Shown here piece by piece: positions 50,146-59,808 of a stretch of 64,000 nt of DNA (within the stretch, counting starts at the first letter, position 1; each line of letters opens with the position of its first letter). This DNA is from Bog-756 sp963806455 (GTDB taxonomy: Bacteria; Actinomycetota; Acidimicrobiia; Acidimicrobiales; RAAP-2), in assembly GCA_963806455.1 (NCBI GenBank), contig CAWDXZ010000003.1:186001-250000 (forward strand), written 5' to 3'. Both the position numbers and the translations under genes were made by a program. The notes beneath the pieces are model-generated. The model saw only the letters and a program-made list of their open reading frames with translations, ran no database searches and had not been told where the DNA came from.

Positions 50146-51243
50146 GTGCCCGACCGCCCCGAGCCCGGCACCCGCCAGTGGGCCGCCCGGCTGGACGCAC
50201 AGCTGCTGGGTACCCGCCGGGCGTCGAGCACCGCGGAGGTGCTCGAACGGATCCTCGCCGTACAGGCCCAGGATCCCCGCGGTCCCCGGCTGGCCATCCG
50301 GGCGCGGAGCCGGCTCGGTGACGTGGCCGACGTCGACAACGCCATGACCCGCCGCCGGAGCGCGGTGGTCAGCTGGCTGAACCGGGGCACCCTGCACCTG
50401 GTGGCGGCCGACGACTACTGGTGGCTGCATCCCCTGACCACTCCCCAGGTGGTGTCGGCCAACCGCCTGCGCCTGGGTCAGCTGGGCCTCGGGGCCAGGG
50501 CCGTCGAACGGGGGGTGGAGGCCATCGTGGAGGCGGTCGAGGTGCACGGCCCACGCACCCGGGCCGAGCTGCGAGCGGCCCTGGACGGGTCCGGGGTCCC
50601 CACTGAGGGGCAGGCGCTGGTGCACCTGCTGGCGACCGCCACGCTGCGGGGGCACATCGTGCGAGGGCCGGTGCGAGCCGGCCAGCCGGCCTTCGTGGGG
50701 GTCCGCTCCTGGTTGGGGGCGGCCCCCGACCCCCTGGAGGAGCCCGAGGCCCTGGCCCGTCTGGCCCGCCGATACCTGGCCGGGCACGGGCCGGCCGCGG
50801 CCGCCGACCTGGCCACGTGGGCGGGCATCACCCTCCGCCGGGCCCGCACCGGCCTCGCCGCCATCGAGGACGAATGCCGGCCTCATCCCGGTGGCCTGGT
50901 CGAGCTGGAGGTCCGTCGGGAGCCCGACCCCGGCCGGCGCATGCCGCCACCCCGCCTGCTCGGTCCCTTCGACCCGGTGCTCCACGGGTGGGCGGACCGC
51001 TCCTCCCTGGTCGGTTCCCACCGGGGCATCGTCACCACCAACGGCCTGTTCCGGGCCACGGCATTGGTCGGCGGCCGGGTCGTCGGCACCTGGGGGCTCG
51101 CCGGCGGTCAGGTCCGGTTGCGACTGTTGGAGCCGGTCGGGTCGACCGCCGAGCAGGCCCTGGCCCGCGAGGCGCGGGCGGTGCTCCGCTTTCTGGGGTT
51201 GCCCCACGCCCCGTTGTCGGTGCAGCCGTCCGAACGGCGGTAG
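50146..51243 (+). CDS. Winged helix DNA-binding domain-containing protein (AlkZ-like, HTH_42)
   Basis: 365 aa. RQWAARLDAQLLGTRRASSTAEVLERILAVQAQDPRGPRLAIRARS at the start, SWLNRGTLHLVAADDYWWLHPLT and the late LLGPFDPVLHGWADRSSLVGSHRGIVTTNGLFRATALVGGRVVGTW match the family that includes the DNA glycosylase AlkZ/YcaQ. The catalytic QxQ/QxD region reads AVQAQDPRG, compatible with glycosylase activity. The GTG at 50146 is 9 bases after the SDR stop. Confidence 0.86.
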   Translation: MPDRPEPGTRQWAARLDAQLLGTRRASSTAEVLERILAVQAQDPRGPRLAIRARSRLGDVADVDNAMTRRRSAVVSWLNRGTLHLVAADDYWWLHPLTTPQVVSANRLRLGQLGLGARAVERGVEAIVEAVEVHGPRTRAELRAALDGSGVPTEGQALVHLLATATLRGHIVRGPVRAGQPAFVGVRSWLGAAPDPLEEPEALARLARRYLAGHGPAAAADLATWAGITLRRARTGLAAIEDECRPHPGGLVELEVRREPDPGRRMPPPRLLGPFDPVLHGWADRSSLVGSHRGIVTTNGLFRATALVGGRVVGTWGLAGGQVRLRLLEPVGSTAEQALAREARAVLRFLGLPHAPLSVQPSERR

Positions 51244-51298
51244 ACGAGAGCCCGCTCCACCGGTCCGTACCCCGAACCGGTCCACCGGCGGGCGTGGC

Positions 51299-52419
51299 TC
51301 AGTGCGAGTGGGCGTAGGCGAGGGCTTGGCTGTGCACGATGCCGATGAGGTTGCCGAGAGCGATGTTCCCGTCGACCAGGTGGAGGCCCCAGCTGGCATC
51401 AGGGCTGGGGTGGATCAGCGGCGCTCCCCGCCGGGGCGTGATCAGGAGCACGTTGGCACCGCCGACCGACGAACAGTGGGCGGTGAAGGCCCCGGGCGAC
51501 GACACCCATGGCGTTCCCACCTTGGGCACGGTGAAGTCGAGCAGCTGGATCCCGGCGGCGAGGGTCGACCCGGGGGCGAACGGCTGGGTGGGGAACACGG
51601 GGTCGAGGGAGCCGGAACCTCCGCCCAGGGCCGCCGGATTGGTGCAGAGGACCTGCCGGCCGGGGGTGGTGGTCCGCCCGAACAGGGAATCGGCCGGGGG
51701 GGCCGAGTCGAAGGTCGAGAAGGCGATCACGCAGCCGACCTGGTCGGCGTGGTGGCAGGCCGCGATGTGCTTGAAGTCGCCACCCACGTCGGATCCCCGC
51801 CGGACCAGGACGTTCCCCCCGAGGAGCACGGCCGAGACCAGCAGCCTGCGGGTCGCCGGATGCGGGTCGATCTGCGAGGCGACGAGCTGGCGCAGGATGA
51901 ACGCGCCCTGGGAGTGGCCGATGAGGACCACGCCCCTCCCGCCGTTGAACTGGTGGAGGTAGGTGGCCCAGGCCTGGCGAACGTCGTTGTAGGCCAGCTG
52001 CTCCTCGGCCGCCGTGGGCTGCCCGGCGATGGTCGAGAGGGTGAGTTGCCGGTACATGGGGGCAAAGACGCGGCAGTCGCGTGAGTACCGGGCCGCCTGG
52101 TAGAGGGCGATCGACCGCTCGGTGGGGCCGACGGTCAGGTCGGCGTTCGGGCTCGTCTGGTCGCTCACCGTCGGATAGACGTAAAAGCAGTCGATCGTGG
52201 GATGGGCGGCTGCTTGGAGGCGTCGACACCGAGGGGTTGGCCGGCCGGCGTCGTCCTGGTCGTGGTGAGGGGAGGGGCGCAGGGGTTGTCGGCCAGGCCG
52301 GGGTGGCACAACCACACGGTCGCCGGGGCGATGCCACTGGCGCCCTGGGCCCACGCCGGACCGGCCTGGGCGCCGGTCAGCGCGGTCGACGCCGGCAGGC
52401 ACAGGGTGAGGGCCAGCAC
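51299..52419 (-). pseudogene. DUF3089 lipase/esterase-like gene with one-base frameshift
   Basis: Two frames together make one DUF3089 protein. The first (from GTG 52419) gives a signal peptide (LALTLCLPASTALTGAQAGPAWA) and TVWLCHPGLADNPCAPPLTTT; the second continues PTIDCFYVYPTVSDQTSPNADL, the Ser elbow VVLIGHSQGAFILRQL and a His near the end. The frame changes around 52195-52215, where the plus strand has short G runs; one added base would restore a single secreted protein of about 370 aa. Either a sequencing error or a recent inactivation. Confidence 0.8.
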
Positions 52420-52690
52420 GGGAAGGGTCGCTGACCGGAGCCAACGGCATGGGCCACGTTACCCCGGGGGCCGAGCCGGGCCGGGGGGCGGGAGAGCCGG
52501 GGACGAACCGGCGGCCGGCCCCGGGACGGGCGGGTTCGGGCCCGAAGGGCTTGCCGTCCCCCGCTCAATAGAATACGATACGCCTTGGATCATAAATCGA
52601 AGCGCAGACGGCACGGGACGGTGCGGTGGTGCGGTGCGCTGCGGCAGCCGACGACCGAGCACTTGCCCCCACCCCGAGGGAAGGACGGCC
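52420..52690. promoter_or_regulatory. DUF3089 / MFS divergent gap with AT-rich operator region
   Basis: About 52562-52602 is AT-rich (CAATAGAATACGATACG, then GGATCATAAATCG), a likely promoter and operator for the MFS gene and target of the TetR regulator encoded after it. AATACGAT and ATCATAAAT form a weak imperfect dyad. Confidence 0.4.
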
Positions 52691-54274
52691 ATGCCCGCAC
52701 TCGAACGCAAGTGGTGGACCCTCATCGCCGTCTGCACGGCGACCTTCATGCTGCTGCTCGACATCACTGTCGTGAACGTGGCCCTGCCCGACATCCAGCA
52801 GTCGTTGCACGCCTCGTTCAGTGATCTCCAGTGGGTCGTGGACGCCTATTCGCTGACGTTGGCGGCATTCCTGCTGACGGCCGGCGTGATGGGCGACATG
52901 TTCGGCCGCCGCGAGGTGTTTGCCATCGGCCTCGGTGTGTTCTCCGTCTCGTCGCTGGTCTGCGGTCTGGCCACCACCTCCCTCATGTTGAACCTGGCCC
53001 GGGCGGCCCAGGGTGTGGGTGGCGCCATCATGTTCGCCACGTCGCTCGCCCTCATCGCCCAGGCCTTCTCCGGCCGGGAGCGGGGCACCGCCTTCGGCAT
53101 CTACGGCGCGGTGGTCGGGGGCGCGGTGGCGGTGGGGCCCCTGGTCGGTGGAGCCATCACCAGTGGCATCGGTTGGCGGTGGATCTTCTTCGTGAACGTG
53201 CCCATCGGTGTGCTGGCCGTCCTGATCACCCTGACCCGGGTGCAGGAGTCGCGGGACAACCACCACCGGCGGGTCGACTGGATCGGGTTCGTGTCGTTCT
53301 CCGGTGCCCTCTTCATGTTGGTGTTCGCGCTGGTGCGGGGAAACGACGACGGTTGGGGCAGCGCCCTCATCTCGGGCCTGCTGACCGGGGCCGGATTGCT
53401 GCTGGCCGTCTTCCTGGTGGCCGAATGGCGCCAGGCCGACCCGATGCTCGACCTCACGCTGTTCCGGCGCCCGGCCATGGTCGGTGTCTCGCTGGTGGCC
53501 TTCACCATCGCCGCCTCCATCTTCTCGATGTTCTTGTACCTGACCCTCTACATCCAGGACGACCTCGGCTACGGGCCCCTGGCCGCCGGCGTGCGGTTCC
53601 TGCCCATCACCATGCTGGCCTTCATCGTCGCCCCCATCGCCGGCAAGCTCACCGTGCGGGTGCACGCCCGCTACCTGCTCGGACTGGGGATGCTGCTGGT
53701 GGCGGTGGGCTGCCTGCTGATGGCGACCACCCATGCCTCGTCGGGCTGGACGGTCCTGCTGCCCGGGTTCATCGTGACCGGCATCGGGATCGGGACGACC
53801 AACCCGGTCCTGGCGTCGTCGGCCATCTCGGTGGTCCCCCCCGAGCGCAGCGGCATGGCCTCGGGTGCCAACAACACCTTCCGCCAGGTCGGGATCGCCA
53901 CCGGCATCGCCGGTCTGGGGACGGTCTTCCAGAGCCAGATCCAGAGCCGGACCCTCTCCGCCCTGGCCGGGTCGCCGGCCGGTCAGGCCGTGGCGTCGCA
54001 CGGTGGCGGCGCACTGCGGGGTGCGCTGGCCGGCGGTGGCGTGCGCCAGGTGTTGGCGGCGATCCCGTCGGCGGCATCGCGCCAGGCCCTGCTCCAGGCC
54101 TACCAGGTCGGGTTCTCGGCCACCCTCGACCACGTGCTGGTCATCGGGGCGGTGACTGCGTTCATCGGCTCGGTCGGCGCCTTCGCCCTGGTCCGCCAGC
54201 GCGACTTCGTCCCGAGCGTGACTCCGGTGGCGGTACCCGACCCAGAGCCCACCCCGGTGGCGGCCCGGCGGTGA
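52691..54274 (+). CDS. MFS drug:H+ antiporter, DHA2 (14-TMS) family
   Basis: 527 aa with about 14 membrane helices. Motif near helix 1 MLLLDITVVNVALPDIQ, motif A GVMGDMFGRREVFAIG, motif C-type GAVVGGAVAVGPLVGGAITSGIGWRWIFFVNVPIG, all typical of EmrB/QacA exporters. An AGGGAAGG stretch precedes the ATG. The TetR gene overlaps its end (GTGA), the usual efflux pump-regulator pairing. Confidence 0.95.
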   Translation: MPALERKWWTLIAVCTATFMLLLDITVVNVALPDIQQSLHASFSDLQWVVDAYSLTLAAFLLTAGVMGDMFGRREVFAIGLGVFSVSSLVCGLATTSLMLNLARAAQGVGGAIMFATSLALIAQAFSGRERGTAFGIYGAVVGGAVAVGPLVGGAITSGIGWRWIFFVNVPIGVLAVLITLTRVQESRDNHHRRVDWIGFVSFSGALFMLVFALVRGNDDGWGSALISGLLTGAGLLLAVFLVAEWRQADPMLDLTLFRRPAMVGVSLVAFTIAASIFSMFLYLTLYIQDDLGYGPLAAGVRFLPITMLAFIVAPIAGKLTVRVHARYLLGLGMLLVAVGCLLMATTHASSGWTVLLPGFIVTGIGIGTTNPVLASSAISVVPPERSGMASGANNTFRQVGIATGIAGLGTVFQSQIQSRTLSALAGSPAGQAVASHGGGALRGALAGGGVRQVLAAIPSAASRQALLQAYQVGFSATLDHVLVIGAVTAFIGSVGAFALVRQRDFVPSVTPVAVPDPEPTPVAARR

Positions 54275-54927
54275 CCCGGGCCACCACCCCCGCCGGGGTC
54301 TCCGATCACCGCCGGTCCGGTCAGGGCGACCGGGTGCCCGGTCGCGGCCCGGGCCGGCCCCGCAACGAGCAGGCCACCTCGGCGATCACCGATGCCGCCC
54401 TCCGGCAGCTGGCCGAGGTCGGCTACGCCAAGATCTCGATGGAGAGCGTGGCCAGCGAGGCCGGCGTGGCCCGCACCACCATCTACCGCCGGTACCGCGA
54501 CAAGGCCGACCTCATCACGGCGGCCATCGCCACCAACAGCTCGACCCATCAGGTGACGGTCCCGAGCACCGACCCCCGCGCCGAGCTCGTCGCCTACCTC
54601 GACGAGTTCGACGAGCGGTTCGCCGAGGGCTGCCTCGAGGTGGTGGGGACTCTCATCGGTGCGCGGGAGGACCCGCACTCCCTCGACCTCCACCGCCAAC
54701 GGGTGGTCGGACCGAGGATGGCCCACGCCCGCTCGTTGCTGGAGCGGGCCTGTCGGCTCGGCCAGCTGCTCCCCGACGCCGATCTCGACCTGGCCCTGCA
54801 GATGCTGGCCGGCTCGGTCTTCGCCCGCCGGGTGGCCGGTGTCCCTTCGGCCCCGGGCTGGGCCGAGCGGGCGGTCGACATGGTCTGGGCGGGGATGGGC
54901 CCGTCGGAGCTTCCCACCCCCGCCTGA
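54271..54927 (+). CDS. TetR-family transcriptional regulator
   Basis: 218 aa. After a 38-residue polar N-terminus the HTH reads ITDAALRQLAEVGYAKISMESVASEAGVARTTIYRRYRDKADLITAAIA, then a helical ligand domain. It is translationally coupled to the MFS gene and most likely represses the region upstream of it. Confidence 0.95.
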   Translation: MTRATTPAGVSDHRRSGQGDRVPGRGPGRPRNEQATSAITDAALRQLAEVGYAKISMESVASEAGVARTTIYRRYRDKADLITAAIATNSSTHQVTVPSTDPRAELVAYLDEFDERFAEGCLEVVGTLIGAREDPHSLDLHRQRVVGPRMAHARSLLERACRLGQLLPDADLDLALQMLAGSVFARRVAGVPSAPGWAERAVDMVWAGMGPSELPTPA

Positions 54928-54931
54928 CCGG

Positions 54932-56575
54932 TCAGACCGGGGTGTGCCGGGCCAGGATGGCGCTGGTGTCGGTCCCGCTCGGCAGGGTTCCGAAGGCACC
55001 GCCGGCCCCACCCGGCAGGCGCGAGGCGCAGAAGGCGTCGGCCACGGCCCGGGGCGCGAACCGGACCAGGAGCGAGGCCTGGAAGACCGAGGCCATCCGC
55101 TCCACCACCGAGCGGGCCCGGGCCTCGAGGGTCGCAGTGTCGGCCAGGTCGGCGTGCAGGTCGTCGACGGCTCGGGCCAGCCGGGCGTCCCCTCCGTCGG
55201 CCCGGGCCACCTCGGACCAGTAGGCCTCGAGCGCCTCGGGCTCACGGGACAACGCCCGCAGCACGTCGAGGCAGATCACGTTGCCCGAGCCCTCCCACAC
55301 CCCGTTGACGGGACTCTGGCGGAAGAGCCGCGGCATCGCCGACTCCTCGACGAACCCGTTGCCGCCGAGGCACTCCAGTGCCTCGGCGGCGTGCTGCGGG
55401 GCACGCTTGCACGTCCAGTACTTCACGACGGGGGTCAGCAGCCGTTGCAGGCGGCGTTCGTGCTCGTCGCCGCCGGTGTCGTAGGCCCGGGCCAGGCGGA
55501 GGGCCGCGGCGGTGGCGGCCTCCGATTCGACGGCCAGGTCGGCGAGGACGTTGGCCATCAGCGGCTGCTCGGCAAGGAGCTTCCCGAAGGCCGAACGGTG
55601 AGCGGCGTGCCAGCTGGCCTCGGCCACCCCCTGGCGCATGATGGCGGCCGAGCCGAGGATGCAGTCGAGCCGGGTGTGGTTGACCATCTCGATGATGGCG
55701 CGGATGCCACCGCCCTCGTCGCCGACGAGCTCGCCCACCGCGCCGGCCAGCTCGATCTCACTCGACGCGTTCGACCGGTCGCCGAGCTTGTCCTTCAGCC
55801 GCTGGATGCGGATGGGATTGCGACTGCCGTCGGAGCTCCAGCGGGGCACCATGAAACAGCTGATACCGCCGGGCGCCCGGGCCAGCATCAAAAACGCATC
55901 CGACATGGGGGCGGAGCAGAACCACTTGTGCCCGGTCAAACGGTAGAGCCGGCGGGCGCCGTCTCCGGCCGGCTCGGCCACCGTGGTGTTGGCCCGCACG
56001 TCGGAGCCGCCCTGCTTCTCGGTGAGGGCCATGCCACACGTCACCCCGGCCTTCTGGGGCGGTGGCACGTCGGCGGGGTCGTAGGTGGTCGACCCGATCA
56101 TCGGCTCCCAGGCCCGGGCCACCTCGGGTTGGTGCCGGATGGCCGGCACCACGGCATAGGTCATCGACACCGGGCAGATGTGGCCGGCATCCACCTGGTA
56201 CCAGACGATGACCTTGGCCGCCCGGGCCACGTGGGCGCCGGGGCGCGGGTCCACCCACGGCCCGGCGTGCAGCCCGTGGCGTAGGGAGGTGGCCATGAGC
56301 TCGTGGTAGGCGGGGTGGTACTCGACGACGTCCACCCGGTGCCCGAATCGGTCGTGGGTGTGGAGGACCGGCCGGTGCTCGTTGGCCAGTCGTCCGAGCT
56401 GGCGCGAGGCGGCCGAGCCGGCCAGGACGCCGAGGCTCTCGAGATCCGGCCGGGCCCAGCCCGCACCCTCTCGCTCGACCGCTTCACCTAGGGGGGCGTC
56501 GGCCGAGAAGACGTCGTAGCCCTCGAGGGGGGGCGCCTGGTTGAAGACCTCGTGGGTGTCGTACGGAACGGCCAT
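54932..56575 (-). CDS. Acyl-CoA dehydrogenase, AidB-like
   Basis: 547 aa flavoenzyme. The AidB-type start (THEVFNQAPPLEGYDVF) and THDRFGHRVDVVEYHPAYHELM distinguish it from ordinary acyl-CoA dehydrogenases; GMALTEKQGGSDVRANTT and TGHKWFCSAPMSDAFLMLAR form the flavin-binding middle domain, and LECLGGNGFVEESAMPRLFRQSPVNGVWEGSGNVICLDVLR carries the catalytic-region Glu. AidB proteins protect DNA from alkylation or act on isovaleryl-CoA-like substrates. Convergent with the TetR gene, 4 bases apart. Confidence 0.95.
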   Translation of the reverse strand: MAVPYDTHEVFNQAPPLEGYDVFSADAPLGEAVEREGAGWARPDLESLGVLAGSAASRQLGRLANEHRPVLHTHDRFGHRVDVVEYHPAYHELMATSLRHGLHAGPWVDPRPGAHVARAAKVIVWYQVDAGHICPVSMTYAVVPAIRHQPEVARAWEPMIGSTTYDPADVPPPQKAGVTCGMALTEKQGGSDVRANTTVAEPAGDGARRLYRLTGHKWFCSAPMSDAFLMLARAPGGISCFMVPRWSSDGSRNPIRIQRLKDKLGDRSNASSEIELAGAVGELVGDEGGGIRAIIEMVNHTRLDCILGSAAIMRQGVAEASWHAAHRSAFGKLLAEQPLMANVLADLAVESEAATAAALRLARAYDTGGDEHERRLQRLLTPVVKYWTCKRAPQHAAEALECLGGNGFVEESAMPRLFRQSPVNGVWEGSGNVICLDVLRALSREPEALEAYWSEVARADGGDARLARAVDDLHADLADTATLEARARSVVERMASVFQASLLVRFAPRAVADAFCASRLPGGAGGAFGTLPSGTDTSAILARHTPV

Positions 56576-56677
56576 GCTGTCACCTCTCCTTGCCGTCCTA
56601 CGATGCCACGACCGCCACCGCCGGCCGACCGGCGGTCCGGGCGCCCCCCGGCGATCGGCCCGATGCCCGGCCGGCGA

Positions 56678-58168
56678 TCAGCCGGTCGGCAGGGGCTGGA
56701 AGGGCTGCACCGTGACCCAGCAGGTCCCCTGGGGCTTTCCCTGGGACGTCAGCTTGCACTGGCTCGAGGGCGGGACGTTGTTGTGCAGCTTCACCACCTG
56801 GTACTCGGTCGGCCCGTAGCGCTTGTCGGGACCGTAGGTCAGGACGGGCGAGTAGGTCCCCGGGAAGTTGGAGATCTTGGACATGGCGGTGACGAAGGTC
56901 CGACGATTGAGGTCGGAGCCGGCCGATCTGGCGGCGGCGGCGAACAGCTGGATGGCCTGGCACCACCCGACGACCGGGCCCTGCTCCTCGATGAAGTCGG
57001 TGATCTTGCCCGCCGGGACCTGCGGGTAGGCCTGGTGCCAGGGGGTCCAGCAGTTGCGTACGCCGGTGTCGTAGCCGCCCTGGCTCTCGGGGCTGTCGTC
57101 GTCCACGCCGCCCAGGGTCAGCGTCGTCAGTCCCTGCTGCCCGTCCAGCGCCTGCTCGTAGGGGACGGGGATGAGCCCGAGGGCGGCGGTGATGCTGTTC
57201 TCGTAGTCGCTGAGGAGCAGGTGGGGGAAGTACTTCTGGGAGGTCTCGGCCTGCAGGACGGGATAGAAGACGTTGAAGGGGATCAACGGGATGATCGAGG
57301 TGACCCCGGCACTCCGCATCTGCTGGACGGCCAGCGGGGCCTGGGCGTCGGTGGTGGCGGTGTTGGTCGGATCGGCGGCGATGGTCTTGACCACCGACGA
57401 GATGCCGGCGTTGCTCAGATCCGGCAAGAGGTAGTTGTGCAGGGCGGCCTGGTCGGAGGCCCGGTCGCCCGCCAGGATGCCGACCTTGCCGGTGGTGGTG
57501 AGCAGGCCCGAGCTCAGCCCCCAGTTCACGACGGCTTGCAGGATCACCGCCTGGTCGGGGCCGGTCCACCACAGGTACGGGGAGCCCTGGTTGGTCCAAC
57601 TGGTCACCGTCGTCCACTGCCCGATGAACGGCGTCTGGCCCTCCTGGGTGATGCAGAGCTGGTTGTCGCCGGTCCAGTCGCCGATCCCGTCCAGCACGGC
57701 GAAGGCCGCGGGCGACCCCTCGGTCCACGTCTTGCACAGGGCGCGCATGTTCGACTCGTTGGTGGGGTCGAAGGTGGTGACGATGGGATTGATCTTCCGG
57801 CCGTTGATCCCGCCGGCATCGTTGATCTGCTTGACGTAGAAATTGATGGCCTGGTTCTGCTCCCCGAACTCGGGATCCTGGGCGAAGCCCTCGCGTCCGG
57901 CCAGCGAGCTGAGCGATACGACGGGGAAGACCACGTTGATGCTGTCCTTCGTCACGCCCCGGCTGGAGGAGCTGGCCGAGCTCACCGGCGAGGGCGAGCC
58001 GGTGGAGCTCCCGCCCGAGGCCGTGGACGAGGTGGTTGACGGGCTGGCACTGCTGCAGCCCGCCGCACCGATCAGGACCACCGCCACGGCCAGCGTCCGA
58101 AAGCGGACCGATCGCCGTGTCCGAACAGACGTGCCCCGCGATCGAATCCCCCGACGAACCGCAGTCAT
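56678..58168 (-). CDS. ABC transporter substrate-binding lipoprotein (branched-chain amino acid type)
   Basis: 496 aa. Signal peptide with lipobox (Cys38 in LIGAAGC), then a long Ser/Thr/Gly/Pro linker and a periplasmic-binding type I fold: AINFYVKQINDAGGINGRKINPIVTTFDP. No permease or ATPase genes are adjacent, so its transporter partner is elsewhere. The ATG at 58168 has GGGAGC upstream. Ligand unknown. Confidence 0.9.
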   Translation of the reverse strand: MTAVRRGIRSRGTSVRTRRSVRFRTLAVAVVLIGAAGCSSASPSTTSSTASGGSSTGSPSPVSSASSSSRGVTKDSINVVFPVVSLSSLAGREGFAQDPEFGEQNQAINFYVKQINDAGGINGRKINPIVTTFDPTNESNMRALCKTWTEGSPAAFAVLDGIGDWTGDNQLCITQEGQTPFIGQWTTVTSWTNQGSPYLWWTGPDQAVILQAVVNWGLSSGLLTTTGKVGILAGDRASDQAALHNYLLPDLSNAGISSVVKTIAADPTNTATTDAQAPLAVQQMRSAGVTSIIPLIPFNVFYPVLQAETSQKYFPHLLLSDYENSITAALGLIPVPYEQALDGQQGLTTLTLGGVDDDSPESQGGYDTGVRNCWTPWHQAYPQVPAGKITDFIEEQGPVVGWCQAIQLFAAAARSAGSDLNRRTFVTAMSKISNFPGTYSPVLTYGPDKRYGPTEYQVVKLHNNVPPSSQCKLTSQGKPQGTCWVTVQPFQPLPTG

Positions 58169-58289
58169 GGCGTTGCTCCCTGTTGACGGGTACCACATGG
58201 TCGGCGTTGAGCCGAGGAGCCGAATCTAGTGAACGGGGCGGGAGCCGACAACCGCCGTGCCGCCGGCGTGGCCGAGTCGCACCGGTCGG
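58169..58289 (-). promoter_or_regulatory. Gap upstream of the binding-protein gene
   Basis: 121 bp. On the minus strand TAGATT near 58229 is a -10 candidate, preceded by GTTCAC. The carotenoid oxygenase gene ends on its right. Confidence 0.3.
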
Positions 58290-59627
58290 TCAGGGTGCGT
58301 CCGGCACCCAGTTCCCGTGGAAGCCGAACGGGACCCGCTGGGGCAGGTGAACGACAGCCTGCGGCTCACCGGTGAAGTCCCTGGCGTTGAGGACGAGCAA
58401 CTGGCTGGCACCGCTGGTGGCGTCATAGGTGAGCGAGAGCACCCAGCCGTCGTCCTCCTCGGCGTCGGGAGTTGTGGGGACGAAGACCGCTTCGCATGTG
58501 CCGCTGCCGGCATGGAGGGGCCGGAATTCCCTGGTGCGCCGGTAGAGGTCGTGCTTGACCAGACCGTCGTCGCCTTGGAGGAACGCGCCCGAATAGCCGT
58601 AACGGTGGTGGCGCCCGACCCGTCGCTCATCGACGCGCGGGAACTCCTGGCCGAGGTCGTCCAGCCGTTCCTCGACCACCTTGCCCGCTGTCAGGTCCAC
58701 CGTCCAACGATCCAGTGTGGGAGGGCCCTCGTCCGGACCGAGACGATTGCTGTCGAACATCTTCGGGTGGCGGACCACGTCGAGCACCACCCGGTCCCCG
58801 TCGTCGTAGGCATTCATGGGGTGGAAGACGTAGCACGGCTCGACGTCGAACCACGAGACGTCATCCGTCCGACCCTCACGCTCGAGCAATCCGACCCTCG
58901 GGCGGTACGACGGATCCCAGCGGTAGGGGAACAGGGAGCCCGACATGGCGGCCTCGGCGTCGAACAGGACAGGAAGGTCGTAGATGACGGCGAAGCGCTC
59001 GGTCAGCGACATGTCGTGGATGCTCACCGGTCCACCGACCTCGACATCGACGACCTTGCGGATGCGGCCGTCGACACCGGCCACGGTGTACTGCACCCTG
59101 TTGCCCCAGCCCCAGTAGTAGGAGACGGCATGGAGCTCACCGCTCGACGGGTCGCGCTTGGGGTGGGCGGTGTACCCGCCGGGAAGGGTCCCGTCGAAGT
59201 CGGACGGTCCGACGGTGTCCAGCTCGTAGCTCAACTCGTACGGGCGGGCCCCGGCCTCCACGATGGCGAAGGTCCGGCCGGCGTGTCCGATCACGTTGGT
59301 GTTGGCGCTGAAGTCCATGTCGGCGTGGACCGGACCGGGCCGGACCGATTCGCCGAGGGCGGTGGCGACGTCGGCCGATCGTACGAACCGGTTGCGGTAC
59401 CACTCGGCCCGGCCGTCACGCAGGCGTATCCCGTGGACCATGCCGGTCCCACTGAACCAGTGGTAGGTCGAAGGCTCGGGCGGTTCGACCGGGTTCGGCC
59501 CGTTGCGCAGGTATCGTCCGCACAGCTCGCCGGGCAGCGAGCCGGTGACCGGGAGGTCCCCGCTCGTGCACTCGTCTGCGACCGGTGCGTAGTTGCCCTC
59601 CAAATAGCGGTTCCCGGCCGTGGTCAT
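58290..59627 (-). CDS. Carotenoid cleavage oxygenase family protein
   Basis: 445 aa. Four His ligands for non-haem iron are visible: His155 (YTAHPKR), His204 (SIHDMSLTE), His269 (VFHPMNAYDDGD) and His437 (FGFHGNWV). GELCGRYLRNGPNPV near the start is also typical. It cleaves a C=C bond in carotenoids, apocarotenoids or stilbenoids; substrate unknown. The ATG at 59627 is preceded by GAGGAGGAGG. Divergent from the zinc alcohol dehydrogenase. Confidence 0.95.
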   Translation of the reverse strand: MTTAGNRYLEGNYAPVADECTSGDLPVTGSLPGELCGRYLRNGPNPVEPPEPSTYHWFSGTGMVHGIRLRDGRAEWYRNRFVRSADVATALGESVRPGPVHADMDFSANTNVIGHAGRTFAIVEAGARPYELSYELDTVGPSDFDGTLPGGYTAHPKRDPSSGELHAVSYYWGWGNRVQYTVAGVDGRIRKVVDVEVGGPVSIHDMSLTERFAVIYDLPVLFDAEAAMSGSLFPYRWDPSYRPRVGLLEREGRTDDVSWFDVEPCYVFHPMNAYDDGDRVVLDVVRHPKMFDSNRLGPDEGPPTLDRWTVDLTAGKVVEERLDDLGQEFPRVDERRVGRHHRYGYSGAFLQGDDGLVKHDLYRRTREFRPLHAGSGTCEAVFVPTTPDAEEDDGWVLSLTYDATSGASQLLVLNARDFTGEPQAVVHLPQRVPFGFHGNWVPDAP

Positions 59628-59808
59628 GGCCTCCTCCTCACCGGATGCGCCACGCATGCCTCGAGCGCCAGCATCGCGCAACCGAAGCGGCCGCGCCGCC
59701 CGGCTCCTCCTGTCGCGGCACGGCACCTCCCGCCCACCGCCGGGCTGTCTCCTCGCCGGAGGCACGGCTACCGTGGCAGCAGGGAGTGCCCGTCGTGGGG
59801 GAGGCCAT

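Noticed and set aside
52202..52690. N-terminal extension of the MFS protein from 52202
   Set aside because: The extra residues lack any membrane or domain feature and overlap the divergent DUF3089 gene; the ATG at 52691 has a ribosome-binding site and begins just before helix 1.
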